Positions 1-11,508 of a DNA stretch of 64,000 nt are shown here, one piece after another. Under the pieces are notes generated by a model, which made no database searches, was not told where the DNA came from, and saw nothing but the letters and a program-made list of their open reading frames with translations. This stretch comes from Tretioscincus oriximinensis (taxonomy: Eukaryota > Chordata > Lepidosauria > Squamata > Gymnophthalmidae): assembly GCA_022410635.1 (NCBI GenBank), contig JAJVDF010000651.1:569521-633520 (forward strand). Direction: 5' to 3'. Each line of letters opens with the position of its first letter. The stretch's first letter is position 1. Made by a program: the position numbers and the translations under genes.

Positions 1-16
1 CGCCCCCGCTCCTCAC

Positions 17-67
17 CCACAGAACGAGGCTGTCGCACAGCGGCTGCTCGCCCGGCTTCTCTTCCAT
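17..67 (-). CDS. HOOK1: HOOK1 first coding exon (N-terminus of Hook microtubule tethering protein 1)
   Basis: Minus-strand ATG at 67-65 in a good Kozak context (GCCATGG) opens 17 codons, MEEKPGEQPLCDSLVLW, ending at a consensus donor TGG/GTGAGG (17/16), phase 0. Hook proteins begin with a short exon of this kind that ends at a Trp before the conserved Hook domain. The MEE start and the PLCDSL motif resemble HOOK1 more than HOOK2 or HOOK3. HOOK1 is a dynein-adaptor coiled-coil protein that links endosomes to microtubules through an N-terminal Hook domain binding the dynein light intermediate chain. The remaining exons lie left of the window. FGGY on the other side supports HOOK1 over its paralogues. 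HOOK3 is the main alternative. Confidence 0.82.
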
Positions 68-112
68 GGCGACGGCGGACAGCGACTCTCCTTTTCCGCA
101 GCTGCTGCTACT

Positions 113-134
113 GCGCCGCCGCCGCCGCCGCCGC
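113..134. repeat. (CGC)n trinucleotide run in the HOOK1 5' UTR side
   Basis: About seven CGC units lie just upstream of the HOOK1 start codon on its minus strand. A second short (GCC)n run is near 217-232. Such runs are common in CpG-island 5' UTRs and are prone to length change. Confidence 0.85.
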
Positions 135-913
135 GTCCCCCTGCGAAGCGCACAAGGCAGCCGGCAGCTCCGCCCAGGTGCGGCACCAGAACAATGCGCA
201 GGTTAANACGCGCCGTCGCCGCCGCCGCCGCCCCCTCGTGTCACCTTTCCATTGACACCCATCGCTCCCTCCCGCCTCGCCCCCTGCAGGCACAGCGGCC
301 GCGGCCCTTTTCGGGGCTGACTGACGGTCCAGGCGGCCTATCACAGGCGAGCATAAGAAGCAGGCCGGTGTTGGGGACTCGATGACGTAACAAAGCCTTT
401 CCGCCAATCAAGAATCGGGCCGGCAGGCGCTCGCTCGTCGGCGACGCCGCGAGGTGCCACACAGTGACGAGGGGGAGGAGGGGGGGGGGTTAGAACTCAG
501 CCAGTTGTCGCTCTGCCGCCCCCTACAGGCGGCCTGCCAGAAACTCTGGGAGCCGATTGCTCACGGTGGGTCAACTGGTGGCTGTTATGTCACAATAAGG
601 GTTTAAAGCTGCTTTGCCACGCCAGCCTTTCCTGGATCCGTAGGTGTCGGGGAGTAACAGCTGCTTCCCATGCAGGCATGCAAAATCTTCTTTACTGTAG
701 CTGTTTTTATAACTATTTTATTGTGAGCTGGGTATAGAACCGTATGTATATTTTTTAGTATTCCCACACACCATCTTAAGCATTTTTCTTTTACCATTTG
801 TGAAAATGCCATAATACTGTATATTTTCCCCCACACATAATCTTCTTGAACAATTGCACAGTGTATGCTTCTCAGCACTTTAAAAGGAGCAAAGCATAGA
901 CACTCAATCATTC

Positions 914-937
914 ATTTGCATTTGCATGCATTTGCAT
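914..937. promoter_or_regulatory. Cluster of three octamer (ATTTGCAT) motifs
   Basis: Exact ATTTGCAT octamers occur at 914-921, 920-927 and 930-937. The octamer is the POU/Oct factor recognition sequence. The cluster is a few hundred bases from the CpG island, so a regulatory role is possible. It may equally be a short tandem expansion without function. Confidence 0.35.
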
Positions 938-1099
938 TTTATCCCACCACAAACCAAATATAAAATGGGGACATTTAAAAACAACCAGGCCTGAAAGAGC
1001 GGAGGGGAAAGCTACTCATGCGTGCCTAGATGTATGGAACATAATCCACCTTCAGATATTGATTATACTTTTTAAAAAATGTAAATTTTGTACTTTTTT

Positions 1100-1174
1100 T
1101 TGTTTTGTTGCCACCCCTCNCCCCCCAAATCCTTCGGGTATGGGGCGGGGTATAAATGTAAATAAATAAATAAT
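1100..1174 (+). repeat. SINE 3' tail remnant
   Basis: The phrase CCTTCGGGTATGGGGCGGGG followed by TATAAATGTAAATAAATAAATAA is a typical 3' tail of reptilian LINE-mobilised SINEs. The copy at 4620-4747 shares the same tail. The tRNA-like head is missing. Confidence 0.55.
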
Positions 1175-1188
1175 CAGAATAGACTTAT

Positions 1189-1440
1189 TCACTGTAATTT
1201 TCAGAGAANTAGCCGTGTTAGTCTANCAGAAAGTCCAGCAAAGGAGCTAGCAGCACTTTGAGACTAACTTGAGAAAAGTGATTGGCATAAGCTTTCGTAG
1301 ACACGTCTATTTCTTCAGATGCTGAAGATGCTTGTGATGCATCTGAAGAAGTAGACTTGTCTACGAAAGCTTATGCCAACCACTTTTCTCAAGTTAGTCT
1401 CAAAGTGCTGCTAGCTCCTTTGCTGGACTCACTGTAATTT
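1189..1440. mobile_element. Palindromic (fold-back) interspersed element with 12-bp flanking duplication
   Basis: Bases 1232-1322 and 1339-1429 are near-perfect inverted copies of each other (about 91-bp arms, 16-nt loop). The left unit extends further to a TAGCCGTGTTAGTCT motif typical of an interspersed amniote repeat. The insertion is flanked by the 12-bp direct repeat TCACTGTAATTT (1189-1200 and 1429-1440), so it probably integrated as one inverted unit. The family name is uncertain. RNA from either strand would form a long hairpin. Confidence 0.75.
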
Positions 1441-2239
1441 GTTTAGCTGAGATAATGCGTCTTCAGTGTTTTCTGTGGTTTCGTGTTATTGTATTGGATG
1501 AGCATATAATTACATATATGCATGCACGTATAAAGCATAAACATGTCAAAAGAAGGCACCCAATTCCATTTGGACAGTTCCAGAACTGTTTAAAGCCAGG
1601 GCTTCTGACCTAATGATCCGGAAGTTCCTGAGTAGTATCTCTGAGCTTTCTATTCCCAGCATTCAATGAGAGTTTGTTAAAACCAGGGGAAATTGTTTTC
1701 TAGAAACACCTGGATGGCCGATGTTTGAGAAACACTGGTAAAGGTGACCAGAAAGAAACTAGAATGGAACTCCTTGGCCTTTTCAGTATTGAACCTTGTT
1801 CTGGGCTATTTCTCAGAGTATGGGCCCTGGCATCCACATGGTAATGTAGGTGATATGATAATCACACTAGTATGCAGGTGTTAGGCTNCTGTTCCAAGAT
1901 ATAGTCCAGAATAAACCTTAGTGCAGAAGTGGTTTTTGGCACNGGTAGGATGAAGGGATTTAGGCAGGTGTGACTTGTCCAGTGGGCTGCACCTACTTAG
2001 GTTTTGCCTTCCAGGGGACGCAGGAGTTCCTAGCTTTCTTGTTTTATAAATAACCAGTGACTTGTGTTGATCCCTTAAAGATGGGGAATTCCTATCAAGA
2101 AGCATTTGCCAGTCTGAAGATTCAGATATCATTATTGCTGAAGCAGTTCTGTCTCTGCCTACCATTGCCACCACTACAGCTCTCCTGCTTAATTAACATA
2201 CAAACAAAGATTTAAAGCCACAAAACCAACAATCAAACC

Positions 2240-2702
2240 AGTGAGGACTTGGACTGAGGAGGCAAAGTTAAAGCTACAGGCTTGCTTTGATTGCACAGAC
2301 TGGAATATTTTTAAAGACACCTCTGCAGACCTGGATGAACTCACAGATACTGTAACATCATATGTCAGCTTCTGTGAAGACCTATGTGTACCAACCAGGA
2401 ACTTGCGAATATACAGTAACAATAAACCTTGGTTCACAGCTAAACTCAAGCAGTTANGTCATTCCAAAGAGGAAGCCTACAGAAAAGGTGNTAGAATGCT
2501 GTACAATCAGGCCAGAAATGTACTAACAAGGGAGATCAGAGCAGCAAAAAGAAACTACTCTGAAAAAGCTAAAGAATCNNTTCTCAACAAATGAACCAGC
2601 AAACAGCATATATGTATACTGAGAGCATATGCACCAAAGACAAATTCCTTGTGTGTTCAATCACACTTGGCCAATAAAGAATTCTATTCTATTCTATTCT
2701 TA
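2240..2702 (+). mobile_element. L2/CR1-clade LINE, internally deleted
   Basis: The open frame 2241-2594 encodes the region just upstream of the reverse transcriptase domain of an L2-like LINE (RTWTEEA, FDCTDW, KPWFTAKL motifs, then a basic helix). The coding part stops at about 2590 and jumps directly to a 3' UTR ending in ATTCTATTCTATTCT repeats, the hallmark tail of L2-type elements. The catalytic domain is absent, so the copy is dead. Ns occur in the frame. Confidence 0.75.
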
Positions 2703-2988
2703 AATGTTCTCATCTGAGAGCTCTTAAAGATATGGCTGCTTTAGCTTTCATATGGCACTCCCAATAGAAACAGTGGAAAGAGAGTGATATTTTCATGTCA
2801 GTAGTCTGAATCTAGCCCTAATGGGTAAAATGGAGGAGGGGGGGCTTTCCTTTCTCGCAGATGACATTCCAGGAGATAATTGGATATTTTTATCATATAT
2901 CTTCTTACACTTTTCTTCTGCAAGTTAAATTTGCTCAGCACTTAGTTCCCAGACCTCTTATTACTCTCTGGTAGCTTCTCAAGGTTCT

Positions 2989-2989
<1 letters not shown>

Positions 2990-3048
<59 letters not shown>

Positions 3049-3050
3049 AA
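2990..3050. repeat. (AAAT)n microsatellite
   Basis: About fifteen perfect AAAT units, probably seeded by a retroelement tail. Confidence 0.95.
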
Positions 3051-3544
3051 ATGCTGTTCAGAATTAGATACCATATGCCAAGTAGAATCTGACCAGTGCT
3101 GGACAAAAATCAACGTGGTGCTTCTGCTAAGGAAGTATAAGCCTGCATTAGCTTTTTAAGCAATGGTGTGCACAGCTTCCACATAATCAATGGCCGGTCC
3201 TAAGGGAATTCAGATTCTTTTCATATATTTTTATGTGATATTTATGCCACCCTATTACATAATAAAAGTCAGTGTAAAATAAAAACAGTTACATGAAACA
3301 GGAAAGCAAAAATGCTTTGCTTTAATGAAGTGGTGTTACCATAGTGACTGTTGACAATAAATTGTCACTAAACCAAATCTTCCTTGTCCTATTTTTGGTT
3401 TGTTTTTTGCCTGGATGTTGGTCTTGATATTTATCTCTGTCATATTCCATCCTATTCACTGAGGCACTTTGGATCATCTTATCAAAATGATCCAAATCCT
3501 ATTTTTGTCACGTAAGAACTTTGTCAACCCCTAGTTCAGCGACA

Positions 3545-4060
3545 TTTCTGAATTTGGCAAGGTTCCCTCTTTCAGATCCTTTGTGAAAATGTTGAACATC
3601 ATTGTGGCCTTAAAAACTAAAAAGGGAAGGGAACAGGGCACTCTCTTAATTGAAGCAAAACTATTAATGATCCTTGAGATCTTCGTTCCATCAGTTGCCA
3701 ATCCAGCAGTATTCTACAAATTACTTTTTACTGCCTTCAAGGATGTCACAAAACACTTGACAGATATTTTATTGAAATCAATGAATAGTGTGATGACAAC
3801 ATTCCTTTGATCAGACAGATCACTCTATTGAATGAGTCTGGCATGTCTTGATCCTAGCAAGCCCATGTTACCTTCCAACAATGGAAATATTCTTTTCTAC
3901 GTGCTCAGACATGGTGCCTGGCAACCTGTTCCAAACACACTTAATTCTGACATAAAGCCAACAGGTCTCTAGTTTCTCACATGCTTCTTGCCTTTTGGAA
4001 TATTGTAACAGCACTTGTTTTTCTCAAGTCTCACAACATGAGCTTAGATCTTCAAGCGTT
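3545..4060 (-). mobile_element. Old CR1/L3-type LINE fragment, antisense
   Basis: Plus-strand phrases such as GATCCTTTGTGAAAATGTTG, then text around ACTGAAATCAA-like and CAACAGGTCTCTAG-like words, follow the order of an ancient CR1/L3 LINE read backwards. It is heavily diverged and carries no long frame in the element's own sense. Classification is from memory of the family, so moderate confidence. Confidence 0.5.
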
Positions 4061-4619
4061 TTGAAAGATTATAAAATGGGGCGGCATCCATAAAGCACTT
4101 GTTTATACTGGAAATTATAAATAATCTGAGTTATCAATCCGCTTGCTGCAATTTCTCTCATTCACACATTTACAATATGTTCTGAATTTTGCTGTTCTGC
4201 CAGCTCCTGGCAAGGGAGATTTTCTATAAACAAAGATACACTTTCCTACCAGCCATTTTATTTGCTGGTTGTCAAGAAGTACACTAGTCCTTTCTACCAA
4301 ATGCTGTTGGATAGTTTGCTGTCAATATCAAATCCCTTCAGTTCTCACTCCATTCTCTTGTTTACTTATGAGTAAACAGGTTTCCCACACCTGATTCCCA
4401 AGGTATGGGAAACAACAAGTCTCCTGTTCTGGCTCACCTTCCCCCCAAGGACCCATTTATTCCTGAGAATCTGCATAGTCTATGGGACCACTCTGTTTCA
4501 AACCCTTGTTGAAATTGTCCTCTCCCAATAAATAGAACTGTCCTCATATAAACAAAACCTTTTTTTGTTGATAAACAGAACTCAGCATAGGAAATACAGG
4601 GAACTGTATCCATAAAACA

Positions 4620-4747
4620 ATAAATACTGTTATTTGTTGTTTTTATACTGTTTTTAATTTGTTAATTTTTTATTGCTGTTTTACTGTTGGCTGCCCTGAG
4701 ACCTTCAGGCATGGGGCGGGATATAAGCATAAAGAAATAAAGAAATA
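4620..4747 (+). repeat. SINE 3' tail remnant
   Basis: A TTGTTAATTTTTTATTG-type stretch is followed by GCTGCCCTGAGACCTTCAGG, CATGGGGCGGGATATAAGC and an AAAGAAATA tail. This resembles the SINE tail at 1100-1174. Confidence 0.55.
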
Positions 4748-7525
4748 TGTTGCCACTCAGTTACTGTTAATACAGTTGGTGCAGTTAAACTNTAGACTGG
4801 TTAAGTTTAAAGCCTTTCCTGACTTCTGAGTCACAGGAAAGTCTTAACACTCTATCTTACAGTGCCAATCACGTTTCAACAGTCACACACCCAAACATAA
4901 CAACTATTATGACACACTTCTGGATTCACACACCCATATTCACTCAACCATAGGCTGTCATCAAGCACTCAGCTCTCCACAAACTCTCACCTCAGTTAAC
5001 CCTTCAACTCCCCAATTCCTCACTTTCACTCCTAAATAGGTAGCCTCTCCTATGAGGGCTAGCATTTTATTTAAATGGGCTGCGCTCAGTTATTAGCTAT
5101 AACATTTCATACAGATCTCCAGGTTTGTGCGGTGGTAGAACACACAGATTGAGAGAGAATTATGGCTATGTTGGAAGATTTGCAGTTCCTACAATTCTAC
5201 AGATAGGCAAATATACTTATTTAGCCTTTAAGTACATTTTAATACTTTGTTCACTTGGGTTTATCTCCTTGTTAATGAATGGTACTGGAGACGGAGATCC
5301 CATAAGAGCAGGTCTCATGAGTGCATTTTCTGATCAGGTAGGAGAGAGTATCAGAGCCACATTTTGCCTAATGTGCCAAGAGCCATTACAACTAGCACAG
5401 CCCACAACAGGATGTTCTAGTCCAAAATACCATGTGAACAGCCCTTAGATACTTTGTGAATTTGAAGGATTTCCCTTTGNCATGCCAAAGAATGTCAATG
5501 AACATTTATACCAATCAGCAAGCTTTTTGCCTATTTAGCTTTTTTTACCTATCTACACTTAAGTTTAAATTTACAGTCATTCAACTTCCGGAGTGGAAAA
5601 TACCTGCAATAACCTGTCTTCCAAAGCAAAGTGTTGAAGCAATTTCCTTCTGCACTATTTAACCCAAATATGAATTTTCTGGATTAGATGATGCGTTAAA
5701 AAACACCTCACTTTGTTGATGTCTTCTTTCACTTTGAAATTTGATGGAGGTGGCATAGAACTATTTATTTACCGGTGTATTTATATTTCTGGTCCTCATT
5801 ATGCTCAAAGATCTTAAGCAAGTCACAATTAAATAATTATAAAAACAAAAATGTTACTTGCACTCAAATACATACATGCATTTGTTTGTTCTAGCTTCTA
5901 TATTTCTTAATTAAAAAAACACAGTCAACAGAGGATAAATGACCATTTCCTAGTTATCAACATTTTATCCAAAAAAATCTTCTTCATAGTTACAGCTTTC
6001 TGAACCATAGCTGCCTATTTTAGACTCAGTTAAATTCACAAATCTTCTGCCATGTCTTCTTCAACTAGCAATCTGGTTCATTCAGACTCATTTGAAGTGG
6101 CTGATCTGGGACAGGCAGGACACAATTTTCAGTTGTGCCCAGACAGATTCAATTATTTTCAATGTAAGCTATGTGTACACTGCAATCAATTCTCAAAAGT
6201 GGGTCATGGTCTATCTAAGCACTTAACAGAGGTTTTTAGGGGAGTGGCAATATTTCATGTAACATTTTTCTCCTGCTCACACACTCCTAAATAATCCAAA
6301 TTCACACTGGTTTAAAGGGGAGTGTAACCTGAATCTAGTTTCAGCTTGCACTGAACCTAGCACTGCCACTGCCCCATTCTCTTAAAAGCATGGTAAGTAT
6401 TCCTAGGACTGAGGTAAGACTGAGGTAAGGCTAGAGTTGGAATTGACTTAGGGGAGCATGGGAGTTGGTGGGGGAGGGGGAAGCACTGGCTAATAGGGGA
6501 AGACAAAATGTAGTCTTGTTAGTCCCCCCCCTTCATGCCCCCTTGTCACCCCATGCTTCCATTCCTGGTGCTGCTACCACCCCATCAGCTCCTGGGGAAG
6601 GACTCCTTACAAGCATCCCTTTGGCCTTTTGTAGCCCCTTTGTACTGTGGGAAGACATTCAGAGTGGGGAATTCCCACAGGAGGGGTTGATGGAATGGGT
6701 ACGTTATTGGAGACCATCAGCAAGTACAAAGGGTGGGACACCAACTCAAGTTCCTCATGGATCAAAAAGATGGATTCATTAGTCTGTTGCAATTTTGTAA
6801 TTGTATCATTTGTTAGCAAAGATTTGTAAGCTAAAATATGAAGATGTTACTAGACAGATAATTCAAACCTAGGGAATTCCTGTATTCTTAGTGGTTATGG
6901 GAAGAGGGGAATTTCAGGAACTGTAGCTATTAAAGACAGAAAATAACTGAACTTAATTCCATATGGTAGTTCTAGTAACAACCTATTGTTCTTTAAAGTT
7001 GGAATGTTCCCTGTAGAGCACATACAACTGGGGGAAATTTGGTCTGCCTTTGAATTCAACACCTCATCTTCAGTGCTTACCTTTTGATGGTACTTCGATT
7101 CTTTGGAATTCTACTTCTGACACACCCACACTGGTTAATCACCAGCCTATGCAAAAGTTTGCTTGCCTTTGAAGATTTTGACAGGAACCTTATATATAGA
7201 CATCTGTGAGGAGCCAGCCACAGGAAACAAATTAAGAAATGCTGAATAAGACCCCGAGCAAAACATTGCGCCACAAGGAATCAAGAATAAACCCTTTTCT
7301 CTAAAGTTTCTTAACAAAAATATGTTGATCATAATCTTGTCTGACATCTAAGGCAAGTTTCAGAGTTATGATAATGGTGGGAAAGACCAGGTCATGGTGT
7401 GTATTTACATGAAGCAGAATTGGACATGGAGAACTCAGGCCAATGTATTATTTGGTGGAAATTCTTTATCAGTATTTTCCTAGAAATCTTGCTATGGCTT
7501 GCTGGATGAAATAAAACTAAAGACC

Positions 7526-7530
<5 letters not shown>

Positions 7531-7556
<26 letters not shown>
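7531..7556. repeat. (TG)n microsatellite
   Basis: Thirteen uninterrupted TG dinucleotides. Confidence 0.95.
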
Positions 7557-8708
7557 GGGAAACTCACAATAACTTATAGCTTACATTAGTTTTATTCTTG
7601 AACAACAATAGGGTATTAAAAGTGATGTGTTGCCTGTGTGTGTCTCTTCCTATAGATTTTCTGAAGGGTGAACATCAGTGTAGACATCTCATGTTCTTAA
7701 ATTTCTGGCAAATAGATGAAACTTTTAAAAGTGCCAAATATCAGATATGTGAGACCAAGTTAATCCATTGTGTGCTTGTGACTGCCTACCATTTACCTAG
7801 TTGTAGCTTGAAGTATATAGTGATTAGATAAAATGGCAGAGACTGTAGACATGAGAAAGGGATAAAATGAATTAAGCCATTTATACTTAATGATCCAAGG
7901 ATGTTGAGTCACATCCTGTGTATATTTCTCAGATATCAAAGCCACTGTTTATAGAGTGCACAGAACTACAGTGTGAAGATTCAGCACTTCAGCACCTGCA
8001 CACTCCTCCAAAAATACTTCTGTGATATTTTTTAAAATGAGACTTGGGATCACCATTATGCATGCTTAAGACTTTGCTTTTAGATTATTTTCTTGCATGG
8101 GGTTAGAAAAGTATTCTAAAACTTTCTGTTCATCTGAGAACTTGCCAATATTCCAATAAACAGAGGTGCTGTTTTGACATATAAATTTAATCTAAAGCAT
8201 TTAATTCCTGATTTTGTCCAGTTCTTCAGGATTGAAGATGGATTAAACGTAGGTGTCAAAACACCCTCAAAAAGTTTTGTTTTGTTTTAAATCCTTTTTG
8301 TAGATGGGTAAATAAGCAAACCAAGACATGTAAGCTTTATGCAATTTAGAGAGAATATATATATATACACATTTTTTATTACCAAGGGTCGTCAAACACC
8401 CCAAATAAAGACTTGGACAGGTACAGTTCACATCCACATTCGTTCTTGAAGTATATAGAATGCCCTGGCCCCTGGTGCCATTCATCCCCAGGTTATTCAT
8501 GTTTGAAAAGAATAAGATCTACAGAGAATGATGTCTGGATGTTGACAGGAAATATTAAGGAAGCAACATGAACACTTATGAGTTAGACAGCTCTATGGCT
8601 ATTCCAAATATGCTAGCATTATAGCTTGACTGATGAATACCCTAATGATATCCCACAGTCTACTGCCTGCTTAATATGCTGCAAAAATAAGGGAAGGTAT
8701 CCAGACCC

Positions 8709-8834
<126 letters not shown>

Positions 8835-9023
8835 AGTATGATTTTACTATATTTATTGCTGACATCTGATAAAGTCATATAACATTATTTCATTGACAAC
8901 TACCAGAAATTTGTCAAGCATGATGGAGGGAAGGAAAAGGCATGTGGCCAAAATTAAGAGGCATTTCCCCTCTGTATTGGAAGCAGCCTAAGTTGGTATT
9001 GGTATCATTATCACCATCACCCC

Positions 9024-9170
9024 CACCCCATCGTCATCGTCTTCGTCGTCATCGTCTTCGTCGTCGTTGTCTTCGTCNTCGTCGTCATCATCATCATCTA
9101 TTTATATACTGCCTCCAAGGTACACCATACAATGCTTTTAAACATGAATAAATAGGAAGAAATAATAATG
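9024..9170. repeat. (TCG/TCA)n-rich tract leading into a retroelement tail
   Basis: Interspersed TCG, TCA and TCT triplets (9024-9100) run into TTTATATACTGCCTCCAAGG. That is the usual 3' part of a reptile SINE in reverse, whose simple tail has expanded. The CpG density of the triplets is unusual for this AT-rich region. Confidence 0.6.
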
Positions 9171-10097
9171 GTGGTATTCTGATTCATACTTTTAACCTAT
9201 TTTCAGTCCTAAATTTCTTTGTCCTGCCTTATTCCAGTTCTTCAGGACTGTTTTACATAGCTAGTTTTCTCTTGCTTCTGTTACAACTGGTTGAAGAACA
9301 TCATCAGAAGAATCACCCATGCTCTCTAGATTTGGTGCATGAGAAACTGACTGCAAGGTGCCTGTAGGGATGCCTAGGAAAAAGACACAGAACAGAAGGA
9401 GGGTTTTTTGGCCACATGTATTGATAGAAACTCTCCTCATGTGATGCAATTCATGTGATCATCAATCAGCAGATTTAGATTTTGTGCCAATGTAGATTAT
9501 AAATACCTTGACCTACATTAGCATTCCAGGCAGGGCAAGGGCATGTTTGCACTTTTGGGCACCTCTAAGCTTTAACCCCGACTTATCTGGTTTCCACCTA
9601 TTTTAACTGTAATTTTCAAGAACAAAGTATATTTTGTCAGTAATGCTCTTATTATAATTACAAAATCCTAAGCAGCTTGAACAAAAGATTTATCAAAAGA
9701 AAATAAATAAGTTTTACCATGGGGTCCTCTTTTTTGTTTTTGTTTTTACTGTTGATTAGTTATCCTTTAAGGAATACTGTGTTTTTAAATGATGGTGATT
9801 TTCTTTTCATTCAGCTNTATTTTGCCATTGTTTATAACCTGTGCCAGTGATTTTGAAAGCAAAGCCAGACTTAACAAAATTGTTTAAGAATAATGGATGG
9901 CTATATTAATAATCTTTGGCAATTAACCTATAATTCACTTAATTAATGTTGTCTATTGCTAAAAGTCTCGACTTAGCCTTGTCTATCTTGAGAAAAGAGT
10001 GTTATACTGAATTTTCTCCCCATTTGCAGTTTTAAAAAGTTAATTGAGAGAGACCCAAGATGAGCATGATATCAGGCAGATAAATAAGAACAGGTCT

Positions 10098-10386
10098 GGG
10101 ATTTCCACAGTGACGCAGAGGTTAAGAACAATGGCCTTTCAATAGGAAGGTTGGTGTTTGAGGCCCTTATGTCTGCCATGGAGAGGGGTGAGTGCCTTCT
10201 ACTGGCCTCAGCTACAGCCAACCTAGCTGTTCAAATATGAACAATTGCGAGTAGATGAATAGGTGCAATCATAATGTGACGGGGAAGATAAAATGTAAGA
10301 CTTTGGGCAAAAAAATACCTTGTAAGCTGCTTTGAGTCCCTTTGGGTGAGAAAAGCAGAATATTAAAACCCAGTTCTTCTTCTTCC
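10098..10386 (+). mobile_element. tRNA-derived SINE, sense
   Basis: It carries a diverged tRNA-like head, a body with GGGGAAGATAAAATGTAAG and GCTTTGAGTCCCTTTGGG, and a TTC-repeat tail. The same family occurs at 19921-20223 (sense) and, reversed, at 45231-45562, 56503-56838 and 63588-63860. Confidence 0.75.
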
Positions 10387-10394
10387 TCTGCTTT

Positions 10395-10480
10395 GGAGAC
10401 CACCCTAGTGCAATTGGTGAGACAGAATGCTGGGCTAGAAGGAGTATGACCTGATTCAGCAGGGCTCCTCTTATCGTAAC
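10395..10480 (+). mobile_element. Short CR1-like 3' end fragment
   Basis: The words GAGACAGAATGCTGGGCTAG and CAGCAGGGCTCCTCTTATCG match the 3' end of CR1 elements elsewhere in the window, with more divergence. Confidence 0.5.
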
Positions 10481-10634
10481 AGAAGCCTGCATTTATGTGT
10501 GGGCTGCATCTTGATGAAGAGAAGGCAAACAGGTGAGCACAAAAGTATGAAGTATGATGGCGCAGGAAATGGCAAAGTGGCAACCAGGAGGAATGGAAGC
10601 AGCAATTATAGATGAGAAGAGAGAGAAGGTGCCA

Positions 10635-11508
10635 AACTTACCACCTGATGGGAACCAAACTTTCTGTGACCGAGAAAGAAAAGGATCTTGGGGTGCTGGT
10701 GGACAATTNAATGAAAATGNCAACCNAGTGTGCAGCGGCAGCAAGAAAGGCAAATTCCATGTTGGGGATAATTAGGAAAGGAATCAAAAACAAGTCAGCA
10801 AATGTTGTTTTGTCTCTTTATAAATCTGTGGTGAGGCCACATTTGGAATACTGTGTTCAATTATGGTCACCACATCTCAAGAGGGATATTTTGGAACTGG
10901 AGAAGGTGCAGAAAAGGGCAACAAAAATGATCAAGGGTCTGGGGCACCTCCATTATGAAGTCAGGCTGCAACGTCTGGGCCTCTTCAGCCTCGAAAGGCA
11001 ACGTTTGAGAGGTGATCTGATTGAAGTGTACAAAATCATGCATGGGATGGACAGGGTGAATGGAGAAAAATGTTTTCTCTATCACACAACACAAGGACCA
11101 GAGGGCACTCCTTAAAACTGTTGGGTAGAAAAGTGAGAACAGACAAAGGAAAGTATTTTTTCACCCAGAGGGTCATTGGCCTGTGGAGTTTACTTCCTGA
11201 AGAGGTAGTGGTAACTAACAGCTTGGATAGTTTCAAGACAGGACTAGACAGGTTTATGGACACCAAGGGTATAAATGGGTACTAGGATGGATGTCTGGAT
11301 GTTGCCTCCGCGATGGAGCAACAGGCAGGACTCCTGAAATGCCATTTGCAGGGAGTCATGAACAGGAGCATATTTTGCTTTCCTCTGTTTGGACTGCCCA
11401 GGTGCATCTGGTGGGCCTCTGTGTGACACAGAATGCTGGACTTGATGGGCTGTGGCCTTATCCAGTATGGCTCTTCTTATGTTCTTATGTTCTTATGTAA
11501 CTTCCTCG
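10635..11508 (+). mobile_element. CR1 LINE, 5'-truncated, with complete 3' end
   Basis: The frame at 10612-11115 and then, after a frameshift near 11090, 11070-11285 encodes the C-terminal end of a CR1 ORF2 protein: DLGVLVD, SVVRPHLEYCVQLWSPH, LRGDLIEVYKIMHG, ending INGY-stop. The 3' UTR follows and ends in repeated TTCTTATG octamers. The reverse transcriptase catalytic part is missing, so it cannot move by itself. The same 3' end recurs across the window. Confidence 0.9.

Larger units (their letters stand above)
1..560. promoter_or_regulatory. CpG island, probable bidirectional promoter of HOOK1 (-) and RNF170-like (+)
   Basis: This stretch is strongly GC- and CpG-rich, in contrast with the AT-rich remainder. 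It holds the HOOK1 start codon (minus, 67-65), CGC trinucleotide runs, a CRE-like TGACGTAA at 383-390 and a CCAAT box at 404-408. No TATA box is evident, as usual for CpG-island promoters. The RNF170-like gene runs away on the plus strand, so the island probably serves both genes, as the RNF170/HOOK3 promoter does in human. A plus-strand donor-like CAG/GTGCGG lies at 177/178 and could end a non-coding first exon. Transcription starts cannot be fixed from sequence alone. Confidence 0.75.

Noticed and set aside
66..206. 46-codon plus-strand frame starting MATADSDS
   Set aside because: It is antisense to the HOOK1 start, poly-Arg from a CGC repeat, and not like any RNF170 N-terminus. Kept only as a note on overlapping starts.
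5125..5448. Hydrophobic frame with SDQ before a GTAGGA donor-like site, considered as the missing RNF170-like N-terminal exon
   Set aside because: Only three residues match, the hydrophobic part lies on the wrong side of SDQ, and there is no convincing acceptor.
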